Below, piece by piece: positions 43,056-55,039 of a DNA stretch of 64,000 nt (positions are counted from its first letter, which is position 1; every line of letters starts with the position of its first letter). Under the pieces are notes generated by a model. That model had not been told where the DNA came from. It did no database searches and worked only from the letters and a program-made list of their open reading frames with translations. The stretch lies in contig OX463842.1 of NCBI GenBank assembly GCA_949825065.1, forward strand, positions 53,020,034-53,084,033, read 5' to 3'. Source of the stretch: Odontocerum albicorne (taxonomy: Eukaryota > Arthropoda > Insecta > Trichoptera > Odontoceridae). The translations under genes were made by a program, and so were the position numbers.

Positions 43056-43499
43056 TGTCAACATGCAGGGTCAACGACCGATGAATCAACCTCTGGATAT
43101 GTACAAATGTCACATACCAGAACGTCAATGTTGTTTACACGCAAATAATATTTACGCTGCATTCCACGGTAGAAAGAGAACATATCACGCCGTCTCGCCG
43201 TTTCGACAATAAATATTCTACCCACTGTATTATCCGCAGCGTCTGCGACCACCTCAGCACGCGCAGGAGCGAGATCGAGATATACCGCGGACGCATTCAC
43301 GCGCCCCGTTCTGAAATTCTATATATACCTACTTATCGATGAATAAAGGGCACTTATTATTATTCACTTGACCATTCATCGCTGTTTACTATTTATCGAT
43401 TATTCACTCTCACTTTTTCGCATTCCTGAATCGACGTATTTTATTTTAAATGCAAACAAATCAAAATCATCAGCACGTCCTACTAGGACATACGCTAAA
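43056..43499 (+). mobile_element. Degraded fourth solo-LTR-like copy
   Basis: This shares ggtcaacgaccgatgaatc, agagaacatatcacgccgtc, gcggacgcattc, tctatatatacctactta and the end aggacatacgctaaa with the other three. The first segment is shortened and the middle diverged. I found no target duplication, so this is an older copy. Confidence 0.5.
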
Positions 43500-43567
43500 A
43501 AATGTTAAATCAAATATCTACAAATATTTAAAGAGCTCCATTTGTTTCAGTTTTATTTCAAATTACC

Positions 43568-43658
43568 TAATGATGACTTCCGTGATCTAGTTGGCAAAAC
43601 GCTTGACTTCCACTTGTGGGCTCAACTCCCGAGGGTATTCGAAAAAATATCCAGTCTG
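43568..43658 (+). mobile_element. tRNA-derived SINE head (S2-like)
   Basis: An A-box-like GTGATCTAGTTGGC is followed by a B-box-like GGGCTCAACTCCC. It is truncated by, or joined to, element M3 at 43660. Confidence 0.5.
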
Positions 43659-43659
43659 G

Positions 43660-44171
43660 TAAAAAAAACAGATGCGTGAGACTCTCGCGCGGTAGAAGTG
43701 AAACTTCTTTGCTCCTAGGAAAAGTTGATTTTATGCATTCCTTTTTTTTTTTCAATGTTTAACGAATTTTTTTAGGATAACGAAATGGTTATATGGAATT
43801 TAATTCAAGAAAATCTCTCTTAATTATTGTAAAAAAAATAAATCTTTTTTTATTTATTCATCAAATTCCATAGATTCATACTCCAAGAAATAAATTATGG
43901 GTTTATGATAGCTGAAGTATGATACAAATAATTTAGAGTGGAAACTTTCTAAATGACGCGATAATGCCTGATCTGGTCTGTTACATACATCTGTTAGACA
44001 CGCTACGCACTCGCGGCGCATGTGCGTAGCGTGTCTATGATGTATGCAACAGAGAGAGTAGAAACGATTCTTCCTCTCTTTCCTCTCTTTTGGAGTTGGA
44101 GAAGGGGAAGCGTTTCACTTTTCGTGACGTTCAGGCCAATTTGTCCTACCGCGTCTTTAGAAGTTTCACTT
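43660..44171. mobile_element. TIR element M3, copy 2
   Basis: The left end gcgtgagactctcgcgcggt and AAGTGAAACTTCT (43696-43708), and the right end cgttcaggccaatttgtcc and AGAAGTTTCACTT (44159-44171), are the same as in copy 1. The shared region continues inside (ggataacgaaatggttatat). The centre here carries a long hairpin (43981-44048) and no A/T expansion. Confidence 0.6.
43981..44048. repeat. Hairpin with 16-bp perfect core
   Basis: tagacacgctacgcac (43995-44010) and gtgcgtagcgtgtcta (44022-44037) pair perfectly around an 11-nt GC-rich loop. The outer flanks gttacatacatc and gatgtatgcaac extend the stem with one mismatch and a small bulge. Confidence 0.9.
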
Positions 44172-44214
44172 AAAAATCTCACGAGGGCTAGACATGTTCA
44201 AAAGTTAAACATTA

Positions 44215-44425
44215 ATTTATTCTTCGGAGTGCTGTCTTGCATGGTTTAGCTTATGATGCTAATGTTTCAAAAATATTGTAGTTTTCATGTTCGGGGCTTG
44301 TTTGTAATGAAGTTGAAGGTGCCAAATAAACTCTGAAGATGAAAACTGCAACGTTTTCGGAACGTTGACATCATAAGCGTAAGTACGCCGTACAACACTC
44401 GAAATATCTTATACAACTGTATTCT
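44215..44425. mobile_element. PLE2 3' ends, head-to-head inverted pair
   Basis: A degraded minus-strand copy (44215-44300: atggtttagcttatgatg, ttgtagttttcat) faces a better plus-strand copy (44330-44425: CTGAAGATGAAAAC, GTTTTC, then gtacaacactcg). The plus copy keeps stem II of the hammerhead-like motif, but its GAAA has become GGAA. The layout is the same as the PLE1 pair at 9364-9609. Confidence 0.6.
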
Positions 44426-44724
44426 TATGTTGTTGCCTCCCCACTAAGTATTGCCAATGCGTATAGTAACGAACCGCGAGTAAAGTGTTTACTCAAGTTT
44501 TAAACTCGAAAACTCAATACATAAGGCTAATATTGGCAACGTTATCTCCATGCTCTTCAATATGTTAGAATCACAAATTCAGATGTGTTAAAAGTATATC
44601 ATCTAATGAAATTTAATAAAACATAACAACAGTATTAACTTAAATTACTGGACACATGTTAAAGTAAATATTTACATGTTAAGTAAGAAAAAAAAATTAA
44701 AGTGAATGTCATATTAACCTATTT

Positions 44725-45545
44725 CACTTCTTCTTCTTCCTCTTGGTCTAGGTCATATGCTCTGTTTGTGACGGTGAGCTATCCTGGAATGATGACATCC
44801 AGCAGTCCTACCTTTTCGGCGGCATTCCTGGTAATCTGCTGCTAGGGTTTTCAGTCTTAGCGATTTTCGCAAATCTCGTATCCTCTATGCGATCAACATG
44901 ATCCCTCTAGAAGTGCCTTCTGCTTCTTCCCCATCTCACTATGTCTTCAACACCACATACATACCTTATCGTCTCATTTCTGATCCGATCTCTAAGAGTT
45001 CTGCGATGGAGCGTAGAGTTATCATTTCCACCACTCTGTTTGTATCGGCTCTCACTTCTAGCCCATATGTCATGATGGGGCGGACGCATGTTTAATATAT
45101 ATCCTGACCTTACTTTCGGTTAGCATGTGTTTGTTTCTCCACATAGTGTCCCGCAGGGAGTCAACCAAAGCTGTCGCTTTATTAGTTTGTGCTCGTACTT
45201 CACTGTTACTGGAGTTCTCTACACCTAGATAAGTGAATCGCATGACTTGCTCGATGGGTACGTTATCGATGATCAGTTTGCGTCTGAGTGGCTCTTTTGA
45301 AATCGTCATATTGTATTTTTTAGAAGCAAGGTGAAATTCGTAGAGCATTCTCTGAATATCATCTTTGCTTTCTGCTAATATTGCAGCGTCGTCGGCATAA
45401 CACACTATATTGATCAATTTATTTCCCATTTTGTAACCCGGGCCCAAAGAAGTCACCTCCTCTATGATTCTATCCATAATAATGTTAAAAAAGAATGGGC
45501 TGAGACTGTCTCCCTGTTTGATGCCTATTTCACATTTCCTTTAAA
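44725..45545 (-). pseudogene. RTE-like reverse transcriptase, palm to C-terminus
   Basis: The minus strand reads CEIGIKQGDSLSPFFFNIIM (RT block 4), NIVCYADDAAILAES with the catalytic YADD box (block 5), MTISKEPLRRKLIIDNVP and EQVMRFTYLGVENSS, then TMWRNKHMLTESKVRIYIK. After a break come MTYGLEVRADTNRVVEM, TLRDRIRNETIRYVCGVED, IVRWGRSRRHF and a Lys-rich end near 44728. The long frame is 45070-45477, with the block 4 part continuous upstream. The fingers and endonuclease are absent. This is the best RT in the window, but it is truncated and frameshifted. Confidence 0.85.
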
Positions 45546-45727
45546 CTTACTTTATTGATATATACACACATTCAAACAATTACAATGATATTAAATCAAT
45601 CGGAGTATACTCGTATAGTGTGATTTTTTTTACCCTGTGTCGCGGCGGAAAACACCTAGTGCAGTGGACAGGTCATATATTCGATAACGACTATATTTTG
45701 ACAAATTTATTAATATATTTATTTTAA

Positions 45728-46118
45728 TTTGAGTGTGGAATGGTTTTCGTTGTTTTATATTTATTTTTTTTGATGATTATGTACGGTATATTGTGGGATG
45801 AATTTTTTGGTCTGTCCGGAGTGATAAAATGTCAGGAGTTTGATTTCGCGTGATGTTATACATATGTAAATGAGTGTCACTGTTTGTCAGGTTGATGAGA
45901 ATGTGCAACGGGGTTTTATATAATCAAAAATCGTAAAGAAGTATCTATTTATTTTTTCATGCTATATGTCCTCAGTGAGATACCGGTATAAGCCTAGTTT
46001 ACTGGGTACACGACAAATGAAAGGCAACAAACCCTGTTCCATTAAAATTTTGTATTCAAATTAAATTACCTGTTGTTTTTTTCGCAAATGATGCATATTT
46101 CTTGTCACATGTAAAATA
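45728..46118 (+). mobile_element. LINE E 3' UTR, copy
   Basis: attgtgggatgaattttttg, ttgatgagaatgtgcaacgg, catgctatatgtcctcagtg and the tail cacatgtaaaataataaaat match 55440-55795 and 56590-56910. The coding part is absent, so this is a short 5'-truncated insertion. Confidence 0.7.
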
Positions 46119-48213
46119 ATAAAATAAAATAAAACAAATGTTTTACACTTTTAACCTTATATTATTTAATTTTATGAATGATTGTTATTTTACGCGTCAA
46201 AGATTATTTTACTCGTCAAAATCATCAGAAATATTGTATGCATTTTTTTCTTTTGTTGAAATAAATTTATCTTAATTTTTGTATTAAAAATGCCTTTGAA
46301 AATTACTATAAATAATCATCCTATATAGTATTCATTGTTTGAATATAAACTTTTTAATGATTGCGACACAGTATTAGATTTTAGTACAATATAAGATAAA
46401 ATAATTGGATTTAAATAAAGTTCACTTGATGAAAAGCTCGAGAAACAAGCATGAAACTCGATTCCTTTTAAAACCGCCCAGCTTTAATGAAACACAACAA
46501 ACTTTGTTGAAAATACGATGGCAACTTTTAATTATATTTAATTTTACTCTGCATAATGTCGAAGAGAAAATTCTTTAAAATATTGTCAATATTGTATAAT
46601 AAACGTTTCAAGCGATTTTGGCTTGATTTGAATATCATATAAATAAAAGTTTAAGAAATAAAAATATTCAAAGGATAACAACACCTGTACAAACTTGTTA
46701 TTTATTCTTTTCACCTAATATTTCCTTTATCTTTCTAGACTTTTTAGCCTTTTTAAAAGTAATGTAAGGAAATCATGTAATTGGCTTTTATTTATTTTAC
46801 ATTTACACTCTCCATATTTTGTTACTACGTACAATATTTAAAAACGCTTTAATATTTCTGTAATACATACTGATATTTCTGAATTGATGAATCTTTCATA
46901 ATACGAGTATATGTAATTTGACAAGAACACAAATATTGAAAGTCAAAAGTTTTTAATAATCAGATATGAAATTTAATTAAATATTGATCATTAGTTTTTT
47001 GTCGTTTCTCTTCATTACAAATAAGAAAAATAATTGAGATTTTCTTAAAGTGATTTGGTAAAATTTTTATCATATCTAGTAAAAAAATACTAAATAACAA
47101 CTATTTGTCACTAAGTAAGTAACAATTTCAATTAAGCATATTTTAAAATTCTATGGATCGGAAAAAAAACAAATATGTTATTATTCATTTCAGAATTTCG
47201 TTTATCAGAAAAAATATAAAACACAACAATTTTTTTTCAAAAATATTAAACAACAGTCTGTTTTTTTTAAATAAACTAAATTTATCTTTTAAATTATTCA
47301 AAAATGTGACAAATGCTTGAGAAGTTAAAATCAACGATAATAACAATTTAACCGCTTATTTATTATTCAATATGCTTTGCTTAGTCGTGTGAATAACGAG
47401 CAAATTTATGTTAAGAAGATGCCCGGTTTGAAATCCGCTTTGAGTTTTTGTCTTTGCAAAGCTTGGATTATTTCATAAACCTTCTTTTCGAGAGAACAAT
47501 AATTCATATATAAAATTAAAAAACTCTTTTTTCAGCTTTACATTCTAGATGATCCTGTTAAGAGTCTGTATCGTATAAAAATAATGATCACAGCCATGAA
47601 TATGCATAAGTTGAACTAACGAGAGTTTTGTGTTTTAAAGGGTGATGCTTCTTGACTTAATTCATCACCTTAATTTTTCATAATAAAGGAACACTGTCGT
47701 ATATTTTCTTAATTTTAGTTACAACACCTGCTGGCAAAGCAACATCTGCTGGCCACAAAAGAGATAGGTCATCTATAAAGATATCAATGATTATTTGGAA
47801 GCAGTAGAAGAGTTCCTTCACTAGTGGTTCTGTCCACATGGGTCTCTTCAGCAAAAATCAAACTGGAGTAGAGATGAGGGGATTTTTCATGTAAAATGAT
47901 TTTAAGGGAATATACACAAATTCGAAGCCATCGTCTTTGTTGCATATAACATGATATTTTTTTTAATGTTGCTCAATTTATAATGCTAAACTTTACAAAT
48001 TTAGTAATTGTGTGAAAAGTTCGACCTATTTTTATGGATGTTTGTTTTTAATTTATGAATTTAATATAGTACTTTCTATTAAATTAAATTTTCTCATATT
48101 TTCTTAAAATGTTTAACTTAAGGAACCCAGTCTGGTAAATACAAATCATCGAGGTTAATATTGCCTTTATTTGTTCGGTAGTATTACCAACAACGGCACG
48201 AAGACGAACTGCC
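46119..48213. other. Long AT-rich stretch, no supported gene
   Basis: About 2.1 kb has no open frame of note, no array and no recognised element. A B-box-like sequence near 47430 lacks a convincing A box. Confidence 0.45.
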
Positions 48214-48214
48214 A

Positions 48215-48352
48215 GTTTTTAAATGTGAAGGTCTGATTAGTAGACCACGTTACTTGCTTCATTTACTTTTGTCTGGTTGGCTGGAGGAGATTGCCGCCTG
48301 ATAATAAGCCCGCCAGATTGTATTTGCAACAAAAGTGTTCAACAAATAATGC
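48215..48352 (+). mobile_element. LINE B 3' UTR fragment
   Basis: cttcatttacttttgtctgg, ttgccgcctgataataagcc and cgccagattgtattt match the reverse complement of 61435-61505. Confidence 0.65.
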
Positions 48353-49118
48353 AGTTAAAAATAGCATTGTCTCTCAATTCACTCTTTCTTACTAAATAAA
48401 ATATTCCGGATAAATTGTGTCTTTGAAAAGTGTCACTTATTTAGATCAAGATATATTTATTTTTTTAATTTATTGGAAACCATGAATGGGAACATAATAA
48501 TATATAGCAGATTAAAAAGCAGTGGTTAAGATAAATAAATGAGTATTGAGAAGGTTTTGCGAAATGGCAATAATAAACGATTAAATATTTTTTACACAGT
48601 GGATGTTTGATTTAAACCATAAAAACAGTTAAATTTTAATTTAGAATTCAGAGCTTAATAATCAATACATACAATTACCTAAGTGTTAAATAAAGTACAA
48701 ACATGAACATTATGCATATAAAAGAACAGTCACGCATAAACTAAATACTTTCCACACATGTAAAAGAAGTAACCTACCGACCACACGTAAAATAAAACAG
48801 AGCTCAGATCAACCCACAAGCACATAAAGAAGGCCCAGTCCGTATCCAGCGTACGGTAGGATTTAAAAAAAAAGCAAGAAACTTACAAAAAAATCTTTTA
48901 TAAAAAATACATAAAAACAAAAATCAAGGTGAATAGATTTTATTACATATTCTCTATATTTTTTTGTATATACAACGTTGTCCTGTTAGAAGAATTGTTT
49001 ACAGTTGTGTAGAAAAAAAAAACTTACAAAATACGAATCGATACTTCAAAATATTGTTGACAAATCGACGATACAAATCACGCTACATCGCCAGAATTAT
49101 TTCTGACTTAAAGTTTCG
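48353..49118. other. AT-rich, with one small dispersed repeat
   Basis: 48930-49015 resembles 52510-52610 (acatattctctatatttttt; gttttcagttatgtag). Nothing else was recognised. Confidence 0.4.
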
Positions 49119-49119
49119 A

Positions 49120-49868
49120 TGAAAGGAATATTATGGGTATTAAAAAAGTCTCCAAATATATCCGAGATTGCAGCATACTTAATACTTTAAACTATCTCCA
49201 AATATGTCTGAGATTGCAGCATACTCAATACTTTATATGTACTTAAAGCTGTCTCCAAATATATCCGAGATTGCAGCATACTCAATACTTAAAACTATCT
49301 CCAAATATGTCTGAGATTGCAGCATACTCAATACTTAAAACTGTCTCCAAATATGTCTGAGATTGCAACATACTCAATACTTAAAACTGTCTCCAAATAT
49401 GTCTGAGATTGCAGCATACTCAATACTTAAAACTGTCTCCAAATATGTCTGAGATTGCAGCATACTCAATACTTAAAACTGTCTCCAAATATGTCCGAGA
49501 TTGCAGCATACTCAATACTTTATATGTACTTAAAGCTGTCTCCAAATATATCCGAAATTGCAGCATACACAATACTTAAAACTATCTCCAAATATGTCTG
49601 AGATTGCAGCATACTCAATACTTAAAACTGTCTCCAAATATGTCTGAGATTGCAGCATACTCAATACTTAAAACTGTCTCCAAATATGTCTGAGATTGCA
49701 GCATACTCAATACTTAAAACTGTCTCTAAATATGTCTGAGATTGCAGCATACTCAATATTTAAAACTGTCTCCAAATATGTCTGAGATTGCAGCATACTC
49801 AATATTTAATACATAAAATTGACTCCAAATATGTCCGAGATTGCAGTATACTCAATACTCAATTTCCG
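49120..49868. repeat. 46-bp minisatellite, about 15-16 units
   Basis: The unit tctccaaatatgtctgagat, tgcagcatactcaatactta, aaactg repeats in register (gagattgc at 49267 and 49313). Two units carry an insertion (tatatgtacttaaagc) and share the variant atatccgaga, which points to duplication of a longer block. Confidence 0.95.
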
Positions 49869-50598
49869 TATGGGAGAATTCAAATAATATTGTAGTTAAA
49901 AAAATACTGAAATATTCTTTGTTAGCAGGAATAGCAGGTATAAAATTTTGAAGGGACATTAAAAACATGGCACTACCAATGCGCCAAATGTTCGATTCCT
50001 GGCGATATTAATTACATACTGGTTAAATTTAATAACATACTGAACTGATATTCTTAGACCGTTTTATATTTGATTTTGAATGTAAATGTAGCTCGCATGC
50101 TCTTTATAATAAATATTTATAGTGCTGTAAAGCAAGATTAAAAAGTGCTTTGAATTATAAAACTATCGAACAAAAGGCTGCAACAGATTTAACCCTTCTT
50201 TCCCTGTGTTGGGTATCTTCTACACGTTGCTTCTAATAACCATCAATATCTCTATAAATATTATATAATAAATACAAGGTTAAGATTTTAGGTATTCCTC
50301 CATAATATATTTACGCATTGATTTAAAAAATAATATTAATAATAATCAGAATTTATCGACTACATCGAGGTGTTTTGTAAAGATCGAAAACAAATTCGCA
50401 TTTAAACGCGGCGAGTGCCTCGTCTTGACGATAGGTGAATAGTATGCGGGAAGCGCGACACTATATTCGCATCTCACTCTTGCATACTAGACTGAATTGC
50501 GAGGATTTGAATTGTCTGAACGTCGCAAGCAAAGGCGTAAGCGCCGGGGTATGCGACTGACGTTCCGCGCCACTAGTAGCCTCTAGGCTTGCAAATAA
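49869..50598. other. No supported gene
   Basis: 50395-50590 is GC-richer, with many CpG (cgcgacactatattcgcatc; gtaagcgccggggtatgcga). It may be a diverged internal part of the MITE that follows. 49965-50005 has a weak tRNA-like 3' half. Confidence 0.35.
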
Positions 50599-50599
50599 G

Positions 50600-50832
50600 T
50601 TAGACGTACGCCCGTTCCGTGAGCGTTTTTTAATGTTTTCAGATGGTTTTTTAATGTTTTCAGCAAATAAATCTCAATTATTATAATTTTTAACTTCAAT
50701 TATAATTAATTAAGGGGATTATCTATGAATGTTCTTATTTTTCCGATTTAAAATCGCTAATTTTTTATTGCGTACTCACTACCCAACACCGGATCACGCG
50801 TATGATTTTTATCACCGTAAGGGAAGGGTTAA
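50600..50832 (+). mobile_element. TTAA-type MITE, 3' part
   Basis: acgcccgttccgtgagcg, ttctctttttccgattt-like blocks and the end caccggatcacgcg ... gggaaggg followed by TTAA (50829-50832) match the reverse complement of 53852-54100. A 20-base piece (ttttttaatgttttcag) is doubled. The left end is not clear. Confidence 0.6.
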
Positions 50833-51953
50833 ACAAGCCAATATTGTTGAATGTTTAATCTCCTGGCCATCTGAACTCTGGGTTTAATATGCTTGCTGAA
50901 GGGCAATATGTTGCACACAATTAACCAATATACGCACAGGGGTTAACCATCTACAAAATGGCTGACAATCATAGTTAATCGTGAGAGGTAGCTTATCGTT
51001 GCATATAATAAAGATTTGAATTCAACACAAAGCGAAACTCCTCTATAATTCTCAATTTTATATAAAGCTTTCTTGAACTTTTAAGACGAAATTTATTTCC
51101 CATTGATTCAATATATCTTTATTCAATCTTGTTTTATTTTTTTAATCATGGACAAATTGATAACTAAAATTGCCAACCGATTTTCGGATCGCAATATATA
51201 TTTGGCAAGGCCACGCCGCGGGTCGCGCCAACAAAGACGCCTACAAGACGCAAAAACTTGCGGAGGCAACTTCAACAAATAAATCAGCGCAGGGGCCGAA
51301 AATGAAAACCTATTCAATGAGAGGTCCTCCCCAGAACCTTAATATCAACTGAACTGAAAGAAAACCAAGTTATTGCGTCCAACGACATTCCAGTTAACTA
51401 AATTTGCAACCAGAGGATAATGAAATCCATCAATGTTTTAACTCAAAATACATATTTACGTTACTTGAAAGTTAAATAAAAAATACAAATAAATTTTAAA
51501 TTTATTCATTTTCAAACATAAAAATATAGTGGCTTCTTCGTTGCCGTGAACTTAATGCTGACAAAATTAACCCACAAATTGTTGTACCTATTCATGTGGT
51601 TTTCTTGGGAAAAATAGTGCGGTGGTTTCTCATTGCCTTCCGATCAGCAGTCGCACCAAAATCAAACAAAAATGACTGATTGCATTGCCAAAAGTATTTC
51701 TTCCAGCGCTAAAATATTGACACTTAGGTTATGTCAATATTAGTGAACACTTAAAAGGCAAAAAGAAGTAAAGGAAAAGGTTTAAAATCACGTACTTTAT
51801 CAAAAACTGTAGTTTATATTTATTATGTCAGTACAGTTGATTTTAACCGTAGCGTTTTTTGGTTAAAACCTAATTTCCACCCGGGAGATTCCAGTTTATT
51901 TTCCAATCGTACAAAAAAAAATAAAAAAGAATTTGAATCTTATAAAAAAGGTC
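50833..51953. other. No supported gene
   Basis: 51120-51360 is slightly GC-richer, with overlapping 60-64 codon frames on both strands and no motif. 51600-51650 (gcggtggtttctcattgcc) may be a small repeat. Confidence 0.35.
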
Positions 51954-51954
51954 G

Positions 51955-52150
51955 TCTGGTAACAGTTTATACAAGCACTCTACGTGTGCTAGTGGTGTTC
52001 CCTCTTTTTATGTTTCCAACACGTGTGATAACAAACTATGAGTTTCGTACCTACACTAATGGTTATAAATCTAAAGCCACGATAAATGAAACCGAAAATA
52101 GCATCTCCCGGACACGCTCCTCCATATGTCTGAATCACCGATTTGGATAT
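51955..52150 (+). repeat. Dispersed repeat R2, copy 3
   Basis: ctttttatgtttccaacacg, gagtttcgtacctacactaa and ggttataaatctaaagcc align with 29165-29260. A 93-codon open frame over it (51986-52267) has no domain. Confidence 0.4.
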
Positions 52151-53850
52151 GTTGAAGCGTTACTATACGAATTAATTAATTTCAATACAAAAAACACATT
52201 TTATCTTCTTGAGATTCTTTTTAAAATTATTAATTTTAAAGATGAATTTCATACAGATCAACATTAGTAAGAAATAGAAAAATTAACAATTCATAATTTA
52301 ATCTCGAAACCATTAATTGTGAAAATGAATGCATTACTCAGTTTTTCCTCGATGTAGCTTCATGCTACATAACCAACACCAGGGATACGGGTTGGAGATT
52401 GGGGATGAGGAGGGGGTGCGAGGGACTCTGAAATATGTTCCGCTGGTGTTCACTTTTTACTCAAGAAGCCATAATTAATAACTTATTAAGTCATTCTCGT
52501 TGTGTCACTGAAGGGGTGAATAAATTTAATTACATATTCTCAATATTTTTTTGTGTATACAAAGGTGCTTTGTAAGAACAAATGTTTTCAGTTATGTAGA
52601 AGAAAACCACAATACAAATGAAAAAACGTCTCAGTTTACAGCCTTCAAACAAGTTGTTTTATGAACAGGAATTGGAAAATCAAAGATATGTCAAAATGGG
52701 GAACATCTCGACTCTTTGTATCTGTGGAGAAGATCAGGTCTATATAATACTATCTGATGTACCCGAGGAGACCAGCGTCTTTGTCCTAGGTAAGATTTGA
52801 TTCGTACAACGTTCCGTGCTGCTCAGATGGAAGAGTTCTAGGCGGAAAAACTTTACCACCATTGTAACACAATTGACACGATAAGAACAGTTAAAAAATT
52901 ATTTTGAAAATACTTACAAGGAATTTAAATGTTATTTTTGGAAATTCACACTATAAAAGCAGTGATTTATCATTGTGTAAAGGAGTTCACTGAAAAACGT
53001 GGTTTCCGGATTCTTTACAAAAGTGGAAAATATTGCAGCTGAAAAACTTAGAAAATATGGTGAGCAGAAAAATTATTGAACTAAGTCTAAGTATCATGAA
53101 AAATCAGGTCGATTTTACACAAATTCCTCTCTACGACTTGTTTCTCATTTAATCAACAAGTCTTTGACTACACCTATTATATTAAAATAAACCCCATTTC
53201 CTCTTGTCCGTAACCAACTCTATTTTGTTTCCTCAATGACCATTAACAAATTTTCCATCCTCTGATAAAGAAAAAAAAGAAGATAGACTTTGAATCCGGT
53301 AGTGATCGTACTAAATAAAATAGTGGGGAATACAAGTGTTTAATTAATTTTATTTAAAAAAAATGAATGAAAATAGATATTTTTATTATATTTCATAGAT
53401 TACGTTTTTTTTCTGAAAATATAACGCCTTGACTTATCATTTCTCTCAATATTTAAATATTTTACACTGTGAGTTTTTTTTCTAACATTGAGCAAGCTAG
53501 ACTCTGTATAAAGTTCATTTTATCTCTTAACATGTTCATTGGTTTAATAAAGATAAGAGAAAATAAACAGGAAACTTTGTGAGACAGAAACGTTTATATA
53601 ATTATAAAACTTAACATACGAGTATATATAAACATACATAACTATCCCGCTATCTTCGTTTTAAGGTAAGTGCAAATGATATCATATCCGTACCTTTATA
53701 TCCACACAAACAACTTTTCTTTCATCCACATCCATACGTCCTAATACTCATGTTTCTTATGCTTCTTACTATTCAACCATTCAAATATTGTTTTTCTTTA
53801 TTCAGCGTTCCTTTTTTTCTCTCGATTCACCTTTTTCTCGGTCTTTATAA
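52151..53850. other. No supported gene
   Basis: An open frame of 60 codons at 52618-52800 has no recognised motif. A G-rich patch lies at 52380-52430. The rest is AT-rich. Confidence 0.4.
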
Positions 53851-53851
53851 A

Positions 53852-54443
53852 CCTTTCCCTTCCTGTGCTAAAAAAATTCGCGTGTAAAAATCGTGCAGTG
53901 TTTTCAATACACAGGTAAAAATGAACGAGTTAAAATCGGAAAAATAAGAATATTTGTAGCCAATCGCTTAAATTAATTAAATTTGAAGTCAAAAGTGATA
54001 ATAATTGAAATTTAATTTCCGAAAACATGAAAAAATCATCGGCCGACGTTCACGAAACGGGCAAAGAGGATGCCCGAGAGCTACTGAAGCGAGATAAGCG
54101 AGCGAACTGAGAGTCTATTTCTTGCGTTCTCATATACCGAAGTAGAGTGAGACGTGAATAGCGTCGCTTCCTCACCCATAGCGGTTTTTTTAGAATGAAT
54201 ATTCCTACGCCACACACTGGAACACGTTTGTTTGTATTGGTGAATTTATTTCCGATTTCCATGAAATATCTCTGATGTGGCCAATAAGTGCTAATTATTA
54301 TTATTATTATTTCATTCAATGCGTAAATGTATTACAAAGGAATACGAAAAATCTGATGCCAGTATTTATTATATCATATTTATAGAGATATTAAAGTTTT
54401 TAGAAGCAATGTGTACTAGTTTCACATCACAGGAAAGGAAGGG
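53852..54443 (-). mobile_element. TTAA-type MITE, full copy 1 (592 bp)
   Basis: The left end is ccttt-cccttcctgtgcta and the right end acatcacaggaaaggaaggg, an imperfect inverted pair. TTAA (54444-54447) follows on the right, and TAAA (53848-53851) replaces TTAA on the left. The internal order equals that of 62861-63482. No transposase frame is present. By its target it should be moved by a piggyBac-type transposase. Confidence 0.75.
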
Positions 54444-54447
54444 TTAA

Positions 54448-54874
54448 GTTCAAATATTTATATTATATTCGCCATTCTCCACTCGTACATCGTATTTTAT
54501 GTGTAACACAATGTTTCTTAGCATCGGTAAAATTAAAATAGATAAAATACTGAAATTCTCAGGAGGGATAACACGACAACAAAATGTAACGTGAGCGGCT
54601 CCAGCTCTCGATTCCCATCAGCAGGATGGGGATGAAGAAGAAGAGACGGGTCCTGCCTGTATACACAGTGCCAACACTCAATCCAACGCTCCTAGATCGA
54701 CCGTATCTACCCTATTCCACAACAACGACAATTCTATAGGTCAAGGATTATCAGAACTTCATGTTATTACATTTTATTCAAGAACTTAATACTAAAATAC
54801 AATTCATAAGTAAACAAAAATATTTCACAATAAATCAATGAAACAGAAAAATCTGAAATTTTGTGAGTTCTTAA
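54448..54874. other. No supported gene
   Basis: 54570-54720 is GC-richer and unique (gtgagcggctccagctctcg). No motif was recognised. Confidence 0.35.
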
Positions 54875-54875
54875 C

Positions 54876-55024
54876 ATATGAATGGTTGAATTAAAATAGG
54901 CACAAAGTACCAAAAAAAAAACTAAATATGTAGTTTCATTATATATGACATATAGAACGAAACTGCATACTAAATTTTTTTTTTTTGGTACTTAGTGCCT
55001 ATTTTAATTCAACCATTCATATAT
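54876..55024. mobile_element. Fold-back MITE (149 bp)
   Basis: The left arm atatgaatggttgaattaaa, ataggcac-aaagtaccaaaa (from 54876) is mirrored by ttttggtacttagtgcctat, tttaattcaaccattcatat (to 55024). The arms are about 62 bp around a loop of about 20 nt. No coding capacity and no clear target duplication were seen. Confidence 0.85.
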
Positions 55025-55039
55025 TGTAAAATGCAAAAT

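Noticed and set aside
45070..45477. Functional reverse transcriptase gene
   Set aside because: The YADD box is intact, but the endonuclease and fingers are missing and the C-terminal part is frameshifted.
47380..47470. SINE or tRNA with B box GGTTTGAAATCC
   Set aside because: The A box is poor and no second copy exists in the window.
52618..52800. 60-codon open frame as a small gene
   Set aside because: No homology, no conserved context and ordinary composition.
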